The notes beneath the pieces were generated by a model. That model did no database searches and was not told where the DNA came from. It saw nothing but the letters and a program-made list of their open reading frames with translations. This document shows, one piece after another, positions 49,622 through 57,907 of a stretch of DNA of 64,000 nt. Numbering within the stretch: the first letter of the stretch is position 1; every line of letters begins with the position of its first letter. The translations under genes were made by a program, and so were the position numbers. The DNA comes from Burkholderiales bacterium. Its GTDB lineage: Bacteria > Pseudomonadota > Gammaproteobacteria > Burkholderiales > Casimicrobiaceae. Location of the stretch: contig CAJPFI010000006.1 in the NCBI GenBank assembly GCA_905339295.1, positions 248,001 to 312,000 on the forward strand. The letters are read 5' to 3'.

Positions 49622-51130
49622 TCATGCGGCTTCCTCGTGGAACGCTTCCTCGCGCTTCCTGCGCACGTTCGGAAGCACGATGACCAGGAGCAGCAGGCCG
49701 GCCACGACGAGCATCCCGAGCGAGAGCGGCCGCGTGAAGAACACGGTCGCGTCGCCGCGCGAGAGCAGCAGCGCGCGACGCAGGTTCTCCTCCATCAGCG
49801 GCCCCAGGATGAAGCCGAGCAGCAGCGGCGCGGGCTCGCACTCGAGCTTGACGAAGACCCAGCCGATCACGCCGAACACGACGGTCATGATCACGTCGAA
49901 CACGTTGTTCTGCAGGCTGTAGACGCCGATGCAGCAGAACATCAGTATCGCCGGGTAGAGGAGCCGGTACGGCACCTTGAGGAGCTTGACCCAGATCCCG
50001 ATCAACGGCAGGTTGAGCACCACGAGCATCAGGTTGCCGATCCACATCGACGCGATCAGTCCCCAGAACAGCTGCGGGTTGCTCGTCATCACCTGCGGGC
50101 CCGGCTGGATGCTGTGGATCGTCATGGCGCCGACCATCAGCGCCATCACGGCATTGGACGGGATGCCGAGCGTGAGCAGCGGGATGAACGACGCCTGCGA
50201 TCCGGCGTTGTTCGCGCTCTCCGGGCCGGCGACGCCTTCGATCGCCCCCTTGCCGAAGCGCGACGGGTCCTTCGCGATCTTCTTCTCGATCGTGTAGGAC
50301 GCGAACGCGGACAGCAGGGCGCCGCCGCCGGGCAGGATGCCGAGCACCGACCCGATGCCGGTGCCGCGCAGGATCGCCGGCAGGGCCTCCTTGAACTCGT
50401 GCCACTTGAGCCAGAGACCCGTGACGTTTTCGGTGAAGACCTCGCGGTCGCCCTTGTGCTCGAGGTTGACGATGATCTCGGCGAAGCCGAACAGCCCCAT
50501 CGCGACGACCACGAAGCCGATGCCGTCCGACATCTCGGGGATGCCGAACGTGTAGCGCTGCAGCCCGGAGTTGACGTCGGTTCCGATGATGCCGAGCAGG
50601 AGGCCGAGCACGATCATCGCGATCGCCTTCAGGAGCGATCCGCTCGCGAGCACCACCGCCGAGATGAGCCCGAGCACCATCAGCGAGAAGTACTCGGCGG
50701 GGCCGAACTTGAGCGCGAACTCGGCGAGCGGCGGGGCGAACGCGGCGACGACGATCGTGGCGAACGTGCCGGCGATGAACGACCCGATGGCCGCGACCGA
50801 CAGCGCCTTGCCGGCCTTCCCGCGCCGCGCCATCTGGTAGCCGTCGATGCAGGTGACCACCGACGACGACTCGCCCGGGAGGTTGACGAGGATCGCCGTC
50901 GTCGATCCGCCGTACTGTGCGCCGTAGTAGATGCCGGCGAGCATGATGAGCGCCGACACGGGCGGCAGCGCGTAGGTGATCGGCAGCAGCATCGCGATCG
51001 TCGGCACCGGGCCGATGCCCGGCAGCACGCCGATCAGCGTGCCGAGCAGCACGCCTGCGAAGCAGAAGAACAGGTTCTGGAACGTGAGGGCGACGTCGAG
51101 CCCGATGCCGAGGTTGGTCAGCAGCTCCAT
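49622..51130 (-). CDS. tctA: Tripartite tricarboxylate transporter large permease subunit
   Basis: 502 residues, about 11-12 transmembrane helices. TctA features: FAGVLLGTLIGVLPGIGPVPTIAMLLP near the start, then IYYGAQYGGSTTAILVNLPGESSSVVTC (in parts), ILPGGGALLSAFASYTIEKKIAKDP mid-protein. It is the main membrane channel; TctB is encoded 3 bp upstream in the same transcript. No binding-protein gene is adjacent, so it must borrow a Bug/TctC protein encoded elsewhere. Start at 51130 has a hydrophobic helix immediately after MELLTNLGIGLDVAL. Confidence 0.9.
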   Translation of the reverse strand: MELLTNLGIGLDVALTFQNLFFCFAGVLLGTLIGVLPGIGPVPTIAMLLPITYALPPVSALIMLAGIYYGAQYGGSTTAILVNLPGESSSVVTCIDGYQMARRGKAGKALSVAAIGSFIAGTFATIVVAAFAPPLAEFALKFGPAEYFSLMVLGLISAVVLASGSLLKAIAMIVLGLLLGIIGTDVNSGLQRYTFGIPEMSDGIGFVVVAMGLFGFAEIIVNLEHKGDREVFTENVTGLWLKWHEFKEALPAILRGTGIGSVLGILPGGGALLSAFASYTIEKKIAKDPSRFGKGAIEGVAGPESANNAGSQASFIPLLTLGIPSNAVMALMVGAMTIHSIQPGPQVMTSNPQLFWGLIASMWIGNLMLVVLNLPLIGIWVKLLKVPYRLLYPAILMFCCIGVYSLQNNVFDVIMTVVFGVIGWVFVKLECEPAPLLLGFILGPLMEENLRRALLLSRGDATVFFTRPLSLGMLVVAGLLLLVIVLPNVRRKREEAFHEEAA

Positions 51131-51133
51131 CGG

Positions 51134-51595
51134 TCAGTATCCCGCGAGGAACGCCGGCAGGATGGGCAGCTGCAACTTGAGACCGTAGCTGAACGTGGCG
51201 ACCGAGAACGCGGCGAGGAGCGCCGACGCGATCAGCGCCTCCTTCCAGCGGAACTCGTGGCTCGCCGTGCTGGACACGACGACCAGCAGGATCGTCGCCA
51301 GCACGAGCCCGAGCGGGACGACGGTGAGGGCGAACATCAGCACGCTCCCCAGCACGATCAGCAGCGGCCTGAGATTGCTCACCGCGAGGCGCGATCCGAC
51401 CGAGCGCAGGCTCCTCAGGATCATGATCGCGCCGAGCACGATCAGGATGATGCCCAGCGCGCGCGGGAAGTACCCCGGGCCCATGCGCGCGGCGGTGCCG
51501 ACCGGGTACGCGTAGCCGATGGCGATGGCGGCGATGCCGAAGCCTGCGAACAGGCAGCCCGATCCGAATTCCTTCGGGTTGCGGATCAGCGACAT
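51134..51595 (-). CDS. tctB: Tripartite tricarboxylate transporter small permease subunit
   Basis: 153 residues from the ATG at 51595 with GGAGGGG just upstream. Four transmembrane segments and the family start NPKEFGSGCLFAGFGIAAIAIGYAYPVGTAARMGPGYFPRALG, seen in pieces. The RMGPGYFP motif is highly characteristic of TctB. It precedes tctA by 3 bp on the same strand. The longer frame to 51739 crosses the leader and is not used. Confidence 0.87.
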   Translation of the reverse strand: MSLIRNPKEFGSGCLFAGFGIAAIAIGYAYPVGTAARMGPGYFPRALGIILIVLGAIMILRSLRSVGSRLAVSNLRPLLIVLGSVLMFALTVVPLGLVLATILLVVVSSTASHEFRWKEALIASALLAAFSVATFSYGLKLQLPILPAFLAGY

Positions 51596-51722
51596 GTGGT
51601 GAACCCCTCCGGAGCGGCGCCGGTCGTTGCCCCCGGCATCGGGGAGGCTGCCGCTTGAAAGGGCGAAAGATACCACGGCACCTCGCGCCGGCACGCTCGC
51701 GCGGCCCGGCGATCGGCGGGCG

Positions 51723-51753
51723 CAGAAAAGGGCAGGCACGCGTGCCTGCCCTT
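51723..51753 (-). terminator. Rho-independent terminator of the bolA-ppi operon
   Basis: A perfect 26-bp palindrome (arm AAGGGCAGGCACG) at 51728-51753, followed on the minus strand by TTTTCTG, lies 25 bp past the peptidyl-prolyl isomerase stop. It is the best intrinsic terminator in the window. Confidence 0.72.
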
Positions 51754-51778
51754 CGCGACGCCGCGCGGGGCTGCGGCG

Positions 51779-52579
51779 TCAGAGGCCGTTCTTCGTGCGG
51801 AGGTCGCGGAAGTACTTGTCGAGATGCATCGCCTGCATGCGCTGCGAGAGCTGCGGCTTCACCTCGTCGAAGGTCGGCACCTTCGCCTGGCGGACGTCCT
51901 CGACCAGCAGCACGTGCCAGCCGAACTGTGTCTGCACCGGCTGCGCCGTGAACTTGCCCTTGTCGGCCTTCACCATCGCGTCCGAGAACGGCTTGACGAA
52001 GTTCGACGGCGCGTTCCAGTCGAGGTCGCCGCCGCGCTCCTTCGAGCCCGGGTCCTTCGAGCGCGCCTTCGCGAGGTCGGCGAACTTCGCGCCCTTCTGG
52101 AGCTCGGTGACCACTTCCTTCGCCTCGTCCTCCTTCTCGACCAGGATGTGCGACACCTTGTACTCCTTGTCGCCGACCTGCGCCTTGATCGTCTCGTACT
52201 CCTTGCGCAGGTCCGCTTCCGGCACCGGGTTGTTCCTGACCCAGTCGGCGACGTAGGCGCGCACGAGCACCGTCTGCGACGCGAGGTCCATCTGCGTCCT
52301 GACCTCGGTTCCCTTCTCGAGACCCTTCTTGCGCGCCTCGCGGGCGAGCAGTTCGCGCGTGTTGAGCTCCTCGCGCACGGCCGCGCGCAGCTCCGGCGAG
52401 TCCTGCTGGCCCTGCGCGGTCCTTTCCTTCAGCAGGAAGTCGAACTGCGCCTGCGGGTAGAGCGCCTTCTCGGCCGACTTGGCGGCGGGCGCGGCCTTCG
52501 GCGCAGCCGGCGCCTGCGCGAAGGCGGAGGGAAGCGCGAGCGCGGCCATGACGGCGAGCGCGATCGTGGTGCGGGTCAT
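51779..52579 (-). CDS. Periplasmic peptidyl-prolyl cis-trans isomerase (parvulin)
   Basis: 266 residues. Signal peptide ~1-21 (ALALPSAFAQ), a helical chaperone-like N-domain, then a PpiC/rotamase domain at ~130-230: YKVSHILVEKEDEAKEV, FADLAKARSKDPGSKERGGDL, and FGWHVLLVEDVR. Assists folding of exported proteins. It starts inside the stop of bolA (ATGA), and bolA-parvulin is a conserved betaproteobacterial pair. A strong terminator follows. Confidence 0.87.
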   Translation of the reverse strand: MTRTTIALAVMAALALPSAFAQAPAAPKAAPAAKSAEKALYPQAQFDFLLKERTAQGQQDSPELRAAVREELNTRELLAREARKKGLEKGTEVRTQMDLASQTVLVRAYVADWVRNNPVPEADLRKEYETIKAQVGDKEYKVSHILVEKEDEAKEVVTELQKGAKFADLAKARSKDPGSKERGGDLDWNAPSNFVKPFSDAMVKADKGKFTAQPVQTQFGWHVLLVEDVRQAKVPTFDEVKPQLSQRMQAMHLDKYFRDLRTKNGL

Positions 52580-52869
52580 CGAGCGGTCCTTTCGTGGGCA
52601 GGGAAATACTCGTCGGGGGTGTACGCGCGGATCGCCAGCGCGTGCACCGGATGGGGGATCAGGTCGGCGACACGGTCGAGTACCGCCCGGTGCCGGGCGA
52701 GCCGCGGCGCCCCGGAGAAGCAATGAGACACGATGGTCACGGAAAAGTGCCCGGCGCCCCCTGCCGCGCCCGGATGGCCGGCATGGGCGGCGCTGTCGTC
52801 GTCGAGCTCGACGTACACCGGCTCGAGCGTGGCGAGCCGTTCGGCGATCAGTTCGGCCAGGCCGCTCAA
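52576..52869 (-). CDS. bolA: BolA family protein
   Basis: 97 residues. Single BolA domain: YVELDDDSAAHAGHPGA with the His/Asp region, GHFSVTIVSHCFSGAPRLARHRAV, and the C-terminal HALAIRAYTPDEY. The conserved His in the final segment and the Cys in SHCF are potential ligands for Fe-S clusters shared with a monothiol glutaredoxin. It is a regulator of iron-sulfur handling or cell shape. Stop overlaps the downstream parvulin start (ATGA). The 148 bp to the yciB gene on its upstream side holds nothing recognisable. Confidence 0.87.
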   Translation of the reverse strand: MSGLAELIAERLATLEPVYVELDDDSAAHAGHPGAAGGAGHFSVTIVSHCFSGAPRLARHRAVLDRVADLIPHPVHALAIRAYTPDEYFPAHERTAR

Positions 52870-53017
52870 GGCAATCCCTCCGCACGCCCGTGGCGCGCAT
52901 GCAGGCGAGGGGAGGCCCCGGCCTCCGGGGACGCTCGACGGGTCGCGGGCGACGCGGGGCGACCCCGGAACGAACCGGATTGCGCGGGCGAGCGGGGGCG
53001 GGACGGCCGGGCGGCGC

Positions 53018-53563
53018 TCACGGCCCTGGCGCTTCCTCGCGGGGGTCCTGCATGTGCCGCGCGAGCCACAGTCCCTGGCCGATCGCGAACGCGAGGACGA
53101 GCCCGATGCCGCCCCACACCTTGAAGTTCACCCAGGTGTCGGTCGAGAAGTGGAACGCGACGTACCAGTTCGCGACCGCCATCGCGGCGAAGAAGCCGAC
53201 CCACGACCAGGTCACGGCCGACCAGATGGCGGGCGGCAGCGTCACGTCGCGCAGAAGCACCGCGATGAGGTCGCGCCCGAACGCGAGCTTGCCCGCGGCG
53301 AGCACGCCGCCGAACAGCGCGTAGAGGACCGTCGGCTTCCACTTGATGAACGTCTCGTCCTGCAACGCGAGCGTCGCGCCGCCGAACACGACGATGATCG
53401 CGAACGACAGCCAGTGGACGGCCGAGAGCTTGCGCTTCCAAGCGAAGTACGCGATCTGCGCCACCGAAGCCGCGATCGCCACGGCGGTGGCGGCGTAGAT
53501 GCCCTGCCACTTGTACGCGACGAAGAACAGGATCAGCGGAAAGTAGTCGGCGATGAGCTGCAT
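53018..53563 (-). CDS. yciB: Inner membrane septation protein A (YciB)
   Basis: 181 residues, five transmembrane helices. YciB/IspA start MQLIADYFPLILFFVAYK and conserved SAVTWSWVGFFAAMAVANWYVA, TWVNFKVWG. Needed for normal septation or envelope integrity in enterics; mechanism unclear. A minus-strand TATAAT at 53610-53615 lies 46 bp upstream of the start and could be its promoter, although it overlaps the end of ampD. Confidence 0.88.
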   Translation of the reverse strand: MQLIADYFPLILFFVAYKWQGIYAATAVAIAASVAQIAYFAWKRKLSAVHWLSFAIIVVFGGATLALQDETFIKWKPTVLYALFGGVLAAGKLAFGRDLIAVLLRDVTLPPAIWSAVTWSWVGFFAAMAVANWYVAFHFSTDTWVNFKVWGGIGLVLAFAIGQGLWLARHMQDPREEAPGP

Positions 53564-53610
53564 CGGGGGGCGCGGCGCTGCCGGTCACGGCGCCAACGGA
53601 CAATCCGGCA

Positions 53611-54243
53611 TTATAGCCCGGCCGACCGGGCCGGCATGCGGCGGGGCGCCCGTTCCGTGCGGCGGCGCGGTCCGAGGAGGCCGCGCAGCCGCGCCCAGTC
53701 GAACGCCGGGCCGGGATCGGACTTGCGGCCGGGGGCGACGTCGCTGTGCCCGGCAACGTGCTCGATCGGCCAGCGCGCGCGGAGCCGGCGGAGCAACGCC
53801 GCCAGCCGCGCGTACTGCCTGGCCGTGTAGGGCCGCTCGTCGCAGCCCTCGAGCTCGATCCCGATCGAGAAGTCGTTGCACCGCTCGCGGCCCCTCCAGC
53901 GCGACACGCCCGCGTGCCAGGCGCGGTCTCCGCACGCGACGAACTGGACCAGCGTCCCGTCGCGCCGGATCAGGAAGTGCGCCGACACGCGCAACGACGC
54001 GATCGCGCGGAAGGACGGATCCGCCTCGGGGTCGAGGCGATTGGTGAACAGGCGCTCGATCGCGTCGCCGCCGAAACGGCCCGGCGGCAGCGAGATGCCG
54101 TGGACGACCACGAGCGTGATGGCGGCGCCTTCCGGGCGGGCGTCCGCGTTGGGGGAGCGGACGCGCCGGACGCCCGCGAGCCAGCCGCGGGCGTCGAACG
54201 CGCGTCGCGGCCGTCCGGGACCCGCGAAGGTCGCGCGCCTCAC
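53611..54243 (-). CDS. ampD: 1,6-anhydro-N-acetylmuramyl-L-alanine amidase AmpD
   Basis: 210 residues. Cytoplasmic zinc amidase recycling anhydromuropeptides. Zinc ligands: His in VVVHGISLPPG (~48), then His and Asp in AGHSDVAPGRKSDPGPAFDW (~165-175); Glu in GIELEG is catalytic. SAHFLIRRDGTLVQFV also matches. An Arg/Pro-rich N-terminal stretch (~1-40) is longer than in E. coli (183 aa), so the true start might be internal. Next to yciB-bolA-ppi on the same strand. Confidence 0.85.
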   Translation of the reverse strand: MRRATFAGPGRPRRAFDARGWLAGVRRVRSPNADARPEGAAITLVVVHGISLPPGRFGGDAIERLFTNRLDPEADPSFRAIASLRVSAHFLIRRDGTLVQFVACGDRAWHAGVSRWRGRERCNDFSIGIELEGCDERPYTARQYARLAALLRRLRARWPIEHVAGHSDVAPGRKSDPGPAFDWARLRGLLGPRRRTERAPRRMPARSAGL

Positions 54244-54303
54244 GCCGGGCCCCCGCCGCCGGCCGCGCGTCGCCTCGCGCCGCCGCTCGCCGCCCCGCGG
54301 TGC

Positions 54304-54309
54304 GACAAT
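54304..54309 (+). promoter_or_regulatory. Possible -10 box with leaderless spacing
   Basis: GACAAT (5 of 6 to TATAAT apart from the first G and the C) ends six bases before the ATG at 54316, so the predicted start of transcription is the start codon itself. No Shine-Dalgarno precedes that ATG. Confidence 0.35.
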
Positions 54310-54315
54310 CGCCGC

Positions 54316-54564
54316 ATGGAGCTCGTCCTCGGCATTCCCGCGCTCGCCGCGCTCGTCGTCGCGCTCATCGCCGTGCGACGCGTGATCGCGCGACGCAAGC
54401 GCAGCCTGCAGGCGTACACGCGCACGCGCGACGAGCGGCTGCGCAAGTCCAGGCCGAAGGACCGGCGCACGTCGCGCGCCGAGATGCGCGCGAACGAGGA
54501 TCCGTCGACGGTCATGGGGCAGATGAAGTCAAGGCCGCGCGGGCCGCGGTCCGACAGGCCGTAG
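54316..54564 (+). CDS. Small single-TM basic protein, unknown function
   Basis: 82 residues. A hydrophobic helix at ~2-20 (LVLGIPALAALVVALIAV) is followed by a strongly basic Arg/Lys-rich tail (VIARRKRSLQAYTR, RLRKSRPKDRR). Looks like a small inner-membrane protein with its tail in the cytoplasm. It lies alone on the plus strand between ampD and pilR. No family recognised. The non-random hydrophobic start and the promoter-like element argue for a real gene. Confidence 0.55.
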   Translation: MELVLGIPALAALVVALIAVRRVIARRKRSLQAYTRTRDERLRKSRPKDRRTSRAEMRANEDPSTVMGQMKSRPRGPRSDRP

Positions 54565-54628
54565 CCAACCAACGTCCGCGTGCCCGGCGAGCGTGGCTCC
54601 GGCGGCCTCGGTTCGCTCACCTGGGGCG

Positions 54629-55972
54629 CTACTTGATCCCGAGGCGCTCCATGCGGTAGCGCATCGCGCGGAACGTGATGCCGAGCAGCTTCGCCGCCGC
54701 GGTCCGGTTGTAGCGCGTCTTCTCGAGCGCCTCGTTGATCGCCTGGCGCTCGACGCGGTCGAGGTAGTCCTGCAGCGGCCATTTCTCGCCGGTCGGCATC
54801 GCGGCGTCCGCCTCGTCCTCGTAGGGCGTGAGGTGCAGGTCGGCGGCGGTAATGCGCTGCGGGTCGACCGCGAGCGAGAGCCCGCGCTCGAGGATATTCT
54901 CGAGCTCGCGCACGTTGCCCGGGAACGGGTAGCGCTGCAGCGCCGCGAGCGCGTCGGGCTCGAGCTGCGCGGGCGCGCCGCGCGCGAGCCTCGCCAGGAT
55001 CGCGGTGGCGATGCCCGCGATGTCGTCCTCCATTTCGCGCAGCGGCGGCATCGCGAGCTCGATCACGTGCAGCCGGTAGAAGAGGTCCTGCCGGAACGCG
55101 CCGGCCTCGACCAGCGCCGGAAGCTTCCGGTGCGTGGCGCTGATGATGCGCACGTCGACCGGCTCCTCCTGCGTGGACCCGACCTTGCGCACCTTCTTCT
55201 CCTGGATCGTGCGCAGGAGCTTCACCTGCATCGCGAGCGGCAGGTCGGCCACCTCGTCGAGGAACAGCGTTCCTCCGTTGGCCGCCTGGAAGAACCCGTC
55301 GCGGTCGCCCTCGGCGCCGGTGAACGCGCCCTTGCGGTAACCGAAGAATTCGCTCTCCATCAGGTTCTCGGGGATCGCGCCGCAGTTGACCGCGATGAAC
55401 GGCTGCGCCGCGCGCGGCCCGCCGCCGTGGATCATGCGCGCCGCCAGTTCCTTGCCGCTGCCGGACTCGCCGTTGATGAACACCGGCGCCTGGCTCTTCG
55501 CGAGGCGCCCGATGAGCTCGCGCACCTGCTCGATGGCGGCGGACGTGCCCAGCAGCCCGCCGGACGCCGTCGAGGCCGGCGACGGCTTGTCCGGCACCTT
55601 GAGCGCCTGCTTGACGAGCGCGCGCAGCTGCTCGAGCGCGACCGGCTTCGCGAGGTAGTCGAAGGCGCCCGCCTTGAGCGCCGCGACCGCGTTCTCGGCG
55701 CTGCCGAACGCGGTGATCACCGCGACCGGCACGTCGAGGTTGTGCTGGTTGATGTGCTCGACGACGCGCAGGCCCTCGCCGTCGGGAAGGCGCATGTCGG
55801 TGAGGCACAGGTCGAAGCTCTCGCGCTCGAGCAGCGCGATCGCGTCGGCGACGGACGAGGCGCGCTCGGTGTCGAGGCCCATGCGCGACAGCGTGAGCTC
55901 GAGCAGCTCGAGCAGGTCCGGCTCGTCGTCGATGACGAGCACCTTGGGTTGGGCGCGGACTTTGCGGGACAA
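54629..55972 (-). CDS. pilR: Sigma-54-dependent response regulator PilR
   Basis: 447 residues. Receiver 1-~125 (phospho-acceptor Asp59 in CLTDMRLPDG). AAA+ domain ~140-370 with Walker A GESGSGKE, the sigma-54 contact loop GAFTGA, and GGTLFLDEVADLP as Walker B. Fis-type helix-turn-helix at the end (RYNRTAAAKLLGITFRAMRYR). It activates sigma-54 promoters, in other species that of pilA. pilS lies 21 bp upstream on the same strand. No pilin gene is in the window. Confidence 0.9.
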   Translation of the reverse strand: MSRKVRAQPKVLVIDDEPDLLELLELTLSRMGLDTERASSVADAIALLERESFDLCLTDMRLPDGEGLRVVEHINQHNLDVPVAVITAFGSAENAVAALKAGAFDYLAKPVALEQLRALVKQALKVPDKPSPASTASGGLLGTSAAIEQVRELIGRLAKSQAPVFINGESGSGKELAARMIHGGGPRAAQPFIAVNCGAIPENLMESEFFGYRKGAFTGAEGDRDGFFQAANGGTLFLDEVADLPLAMQVKLLRTIQEKKVRKVGSTQEEPVDVRIISATHRKLPALVEAGAFRQDLFYRLHVIELAMPPLREMEDDIAGIATAILARLARGAPAQLEPDALAALQRYPFPGNVRELENILERGLSLAVDPQRITAADLHLTPYEDEADAAMPTGEKWPLQDYLDRVERQAINEALEKTRYNRTAAAKLLGITFRAMRYRMERLGIK

Positions 55973-55993
55973 GGGCTCCTCCCGTCGCGGGGA

Positions 55994-57652
55994 TCAGGCC
56001 GGAGGATACGCCACGGGCGCGGGCTCGCTCAACGAGGCCCGCCTGAGCGTCATCCGGAACTGCGCGCCGGGCGACTTCGGCAGCAGCTCGAGCGTCGCGC
56101 CGTTCGCGTCGGCGAGCTCGCGCGCGATGTACAGGCCGAGGCCCGTGCCCCCCGGGCGCGTCGTGAAGAACGGCTCGAAGATCTGGGCGCGCAGCTCGGC
56201 CGGGATGCCGGGGCCGTCGTCCGACAGCTCGAACAGCACCGCGTCGCCCAGGTAGCCCGCGCGCGCGACGATGCGCACGCTGGCTTCCTTCTTCTGGCAG
56301 TGCTGCCAGGCGTTGCGCACCAGGTTCCACACGATCTGGTTGTAGTGGCCGCGGTCGAAGATCACGACCAGGTCGTCGGGCACCGACATCTGCACGCTGC
56401 CGAAGGGAATCGCCTCGGTCTGCACGATCTCGTCGACGAGCGAGCGCAGGAAGTCGCCGAGCGGGATCGCCTCGGGCTGCTGCCGGTCGCGGCGGTTCAG
56501 CTGCAGCACCTCGCCGACGATCCGGTCGATGCGCTTGCTGTTGTTGCGGATCATCGTGAGCAGGCGCAGGCCCTCGGGCGCCACCGCGCCGTCCTCCTCG
56601 AGCAATTGCGCGGCCTGGTTGATCGCGGAGAGCGGGTTGCGCACCTCGTGCGCGATCGACGCGGTCAGGCGTCCCATCGCGGCGAGCTTCATCTGCTGCG
56701 CGTCGGTCTGGGCGCGGCCCAGGTCCTCGAGGTAGATCAGCGTGCCGCCGTTCAGGCCCGAGCCGATCCGCACCAGCCGCACGCGCAGCAGGCGCTGCGT
56801 CACCTCGACCCTGAACGGCGGAAGCGCGACGGTGAAGTCGTCCTGCCAGCGACGCCAGTAGTCGTGCAGCGTCGAGCTGAACTCGGCCAGCCGCATTCCG
56901 CCGCGCATGCGCCCGAACCCGCCGAGCAGCCGGGTCACCTGCGCGTTGTGGCCGCGCACGACGCCGTTCAGGTCGACGACCAGGACACCGTCCTGCATGT
57001 CCTGGATGATCAGGCGGTTGACCTGCTCGAGGTTCGCGACGTCGATGCCGCGCTGCGCGGCGAGGTCCTCCGACGCCTTCGTGTAGCGGCCGAGCGCGAC
57101 GGCGATCGCGACGGTGGTGAAATAGCCGAAGCCGACCATGCCGGTCTGCACGATCTGCGCGCCGCCGATGCTGCCCTCGAGGGCGCGCCAGACGTCCAGT
57201 CCGAGCAGGACGACGGAGGCGAGCGCCGCGTGGAAGAACGCGGTTTGCGTGCGCAGGAGCCAGCCGCTCGCGGCGAGCTGCGGGAACAGCAGGATCGGAA
57301 TAGGCGCGACGGCGTTGCCGCCCGCGCTGATGACCAGCGACAGGAAGAAGATGTCGCCGACGAGGAGTGCGAGCGCGAGACTCGGGAGCGAGTACGGCAG
57401 GCGCTCGACCTGCACCCACGCGAACGCGGCCAGCCCGAAGATGAAGTAGAGCGCGGTCGCGGTGATGAACGCGTTGGGCGCGATCGTGGCCACGCCCTTC
57501 AGGTCGACGAACAGCGCGATGCCGAGCAGCGCCGCGCCGCAGACCGCGCGGTAGAGCCCGATGATCCAGAGGATGCGCTCGCCCGAGTCGGTGAGCGACG
57601 CCGGCAGCGGCGGCGGCTCGTACGGGGGGATCGCGGGCGCGGGATCGGTCAT
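55994..57652 (-). CDS. pilS: Sensor histidine kinase PilS
   Basis: 552 residues. Six transmembrane helices in the first ~185 residues, a PAS-like region ~200-310 (MQDGVLVVDLNGVVRGHNAQ), HisKA with SIAHEVRNPLSAINQAAQL (~340) and HATPase_c (NLVRNAWQHC, DDGPGI, GTGLGLYIAREL). Phosphorylates PilR. Architecture and neighbours (PP0621-type gene upstream, pilR downstream) are standard for betaproteobacterial PilS. Slightly longer than P. aeruginosa PilS (~530). Confidence 0.9.
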   Translation of the reverse strand: MTDPAPAIPPYEPPPLPASLTDSGERILWIIGLYRAVCGAALLGIALFVDLKGVATIAPNAFITATALYFIFGLAAFAWVQVERLPYSLPSLALALLVGDIFFLSLVISAGGNAVAPIPILLFPQLAASGWLLRTQTAFFHAALASVVLLGLDVWRALEGSIGGAQIVQTGMVGFGYFTTVAIAVALGRYTKASEDLAAQRGIDVANLEQVNRLIIQDMQDGVLVVDLNGVVRGHNAQVTRLLGGFGRMRGGMRLAEFSSTLHDYWRRWQDDFTVALPPFRVEVTQRLLRVRLVRIGSGLNGGTLIYLEDLGRAQTDAQQMKLAAMGRLTASIAHEVRNPLSAINQAAQLLEEDGAVAPEGLRLLTMIRNNSKRIDRIVGEVLQLNRRDRQQPEAIPLGDFLRSLVDEIVQTEAIPFGSVQMSVPDDLVVIFDRGHYNQIVWNLVRNAWQHCQKKEASVRIVARAGYLGDAVLFELSDDGPGIPAELRAQIFEPFFTTRPGGTGLGLYIARELADANGATLELLPKSPGAQFRMTLRRASLSEPAPVAYPPA

Positions 57653-57658
57653 GGGGCG

Positions 57659-57886
57659 TCAGGACGGCGGCAGGCAGGCGGGCTCGCGGCAGCGGTAGCC
57701 GTCCGCGACCGGCACCGCGTCGGCCTTGGGCAGGAACACGCCGCACTTCGTGCAACGGACCATCGGGCCGGTGACGCGCTGCGCCGCGTCCCGGTCACGC
57801 CGCTTCCTCGCCTGCGCCGACCCGACGAGGCGCACCGCGAGGAGCACGATGAACGCGACGATGATCCAGAAGAGGAGCTTTCCCAT
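57659..57886 (-). CDS. PP0621 family small protein
   Basis: 75 residues. N-terminal transmembrane helix (KLLFWIIVAFIVLLAVRLVG), basic linker, then a zinc-ribbon-like end with Cys at about 45, 48, 66 and 71 (MVRCTKCGVFLP, YRCREPACLPP). The PP0621 family sits before pilS in many betaproteobacteria, as here, 6 bp upstream of pilS. Function unknown; likely a small membrane metal-binding protein. Confidence 0.8.
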   Translation of the reverse strand: MGKLLFWIIVAFIVLLAVRLVGSAQARKRRDRDAAQRVTGPMVRCTKCGVFLPKADAVPVADGYRCREPACLPPS

Positions 57887-57907
57887 CGGTCGGCCTGCGC
57901 GGTCGGA

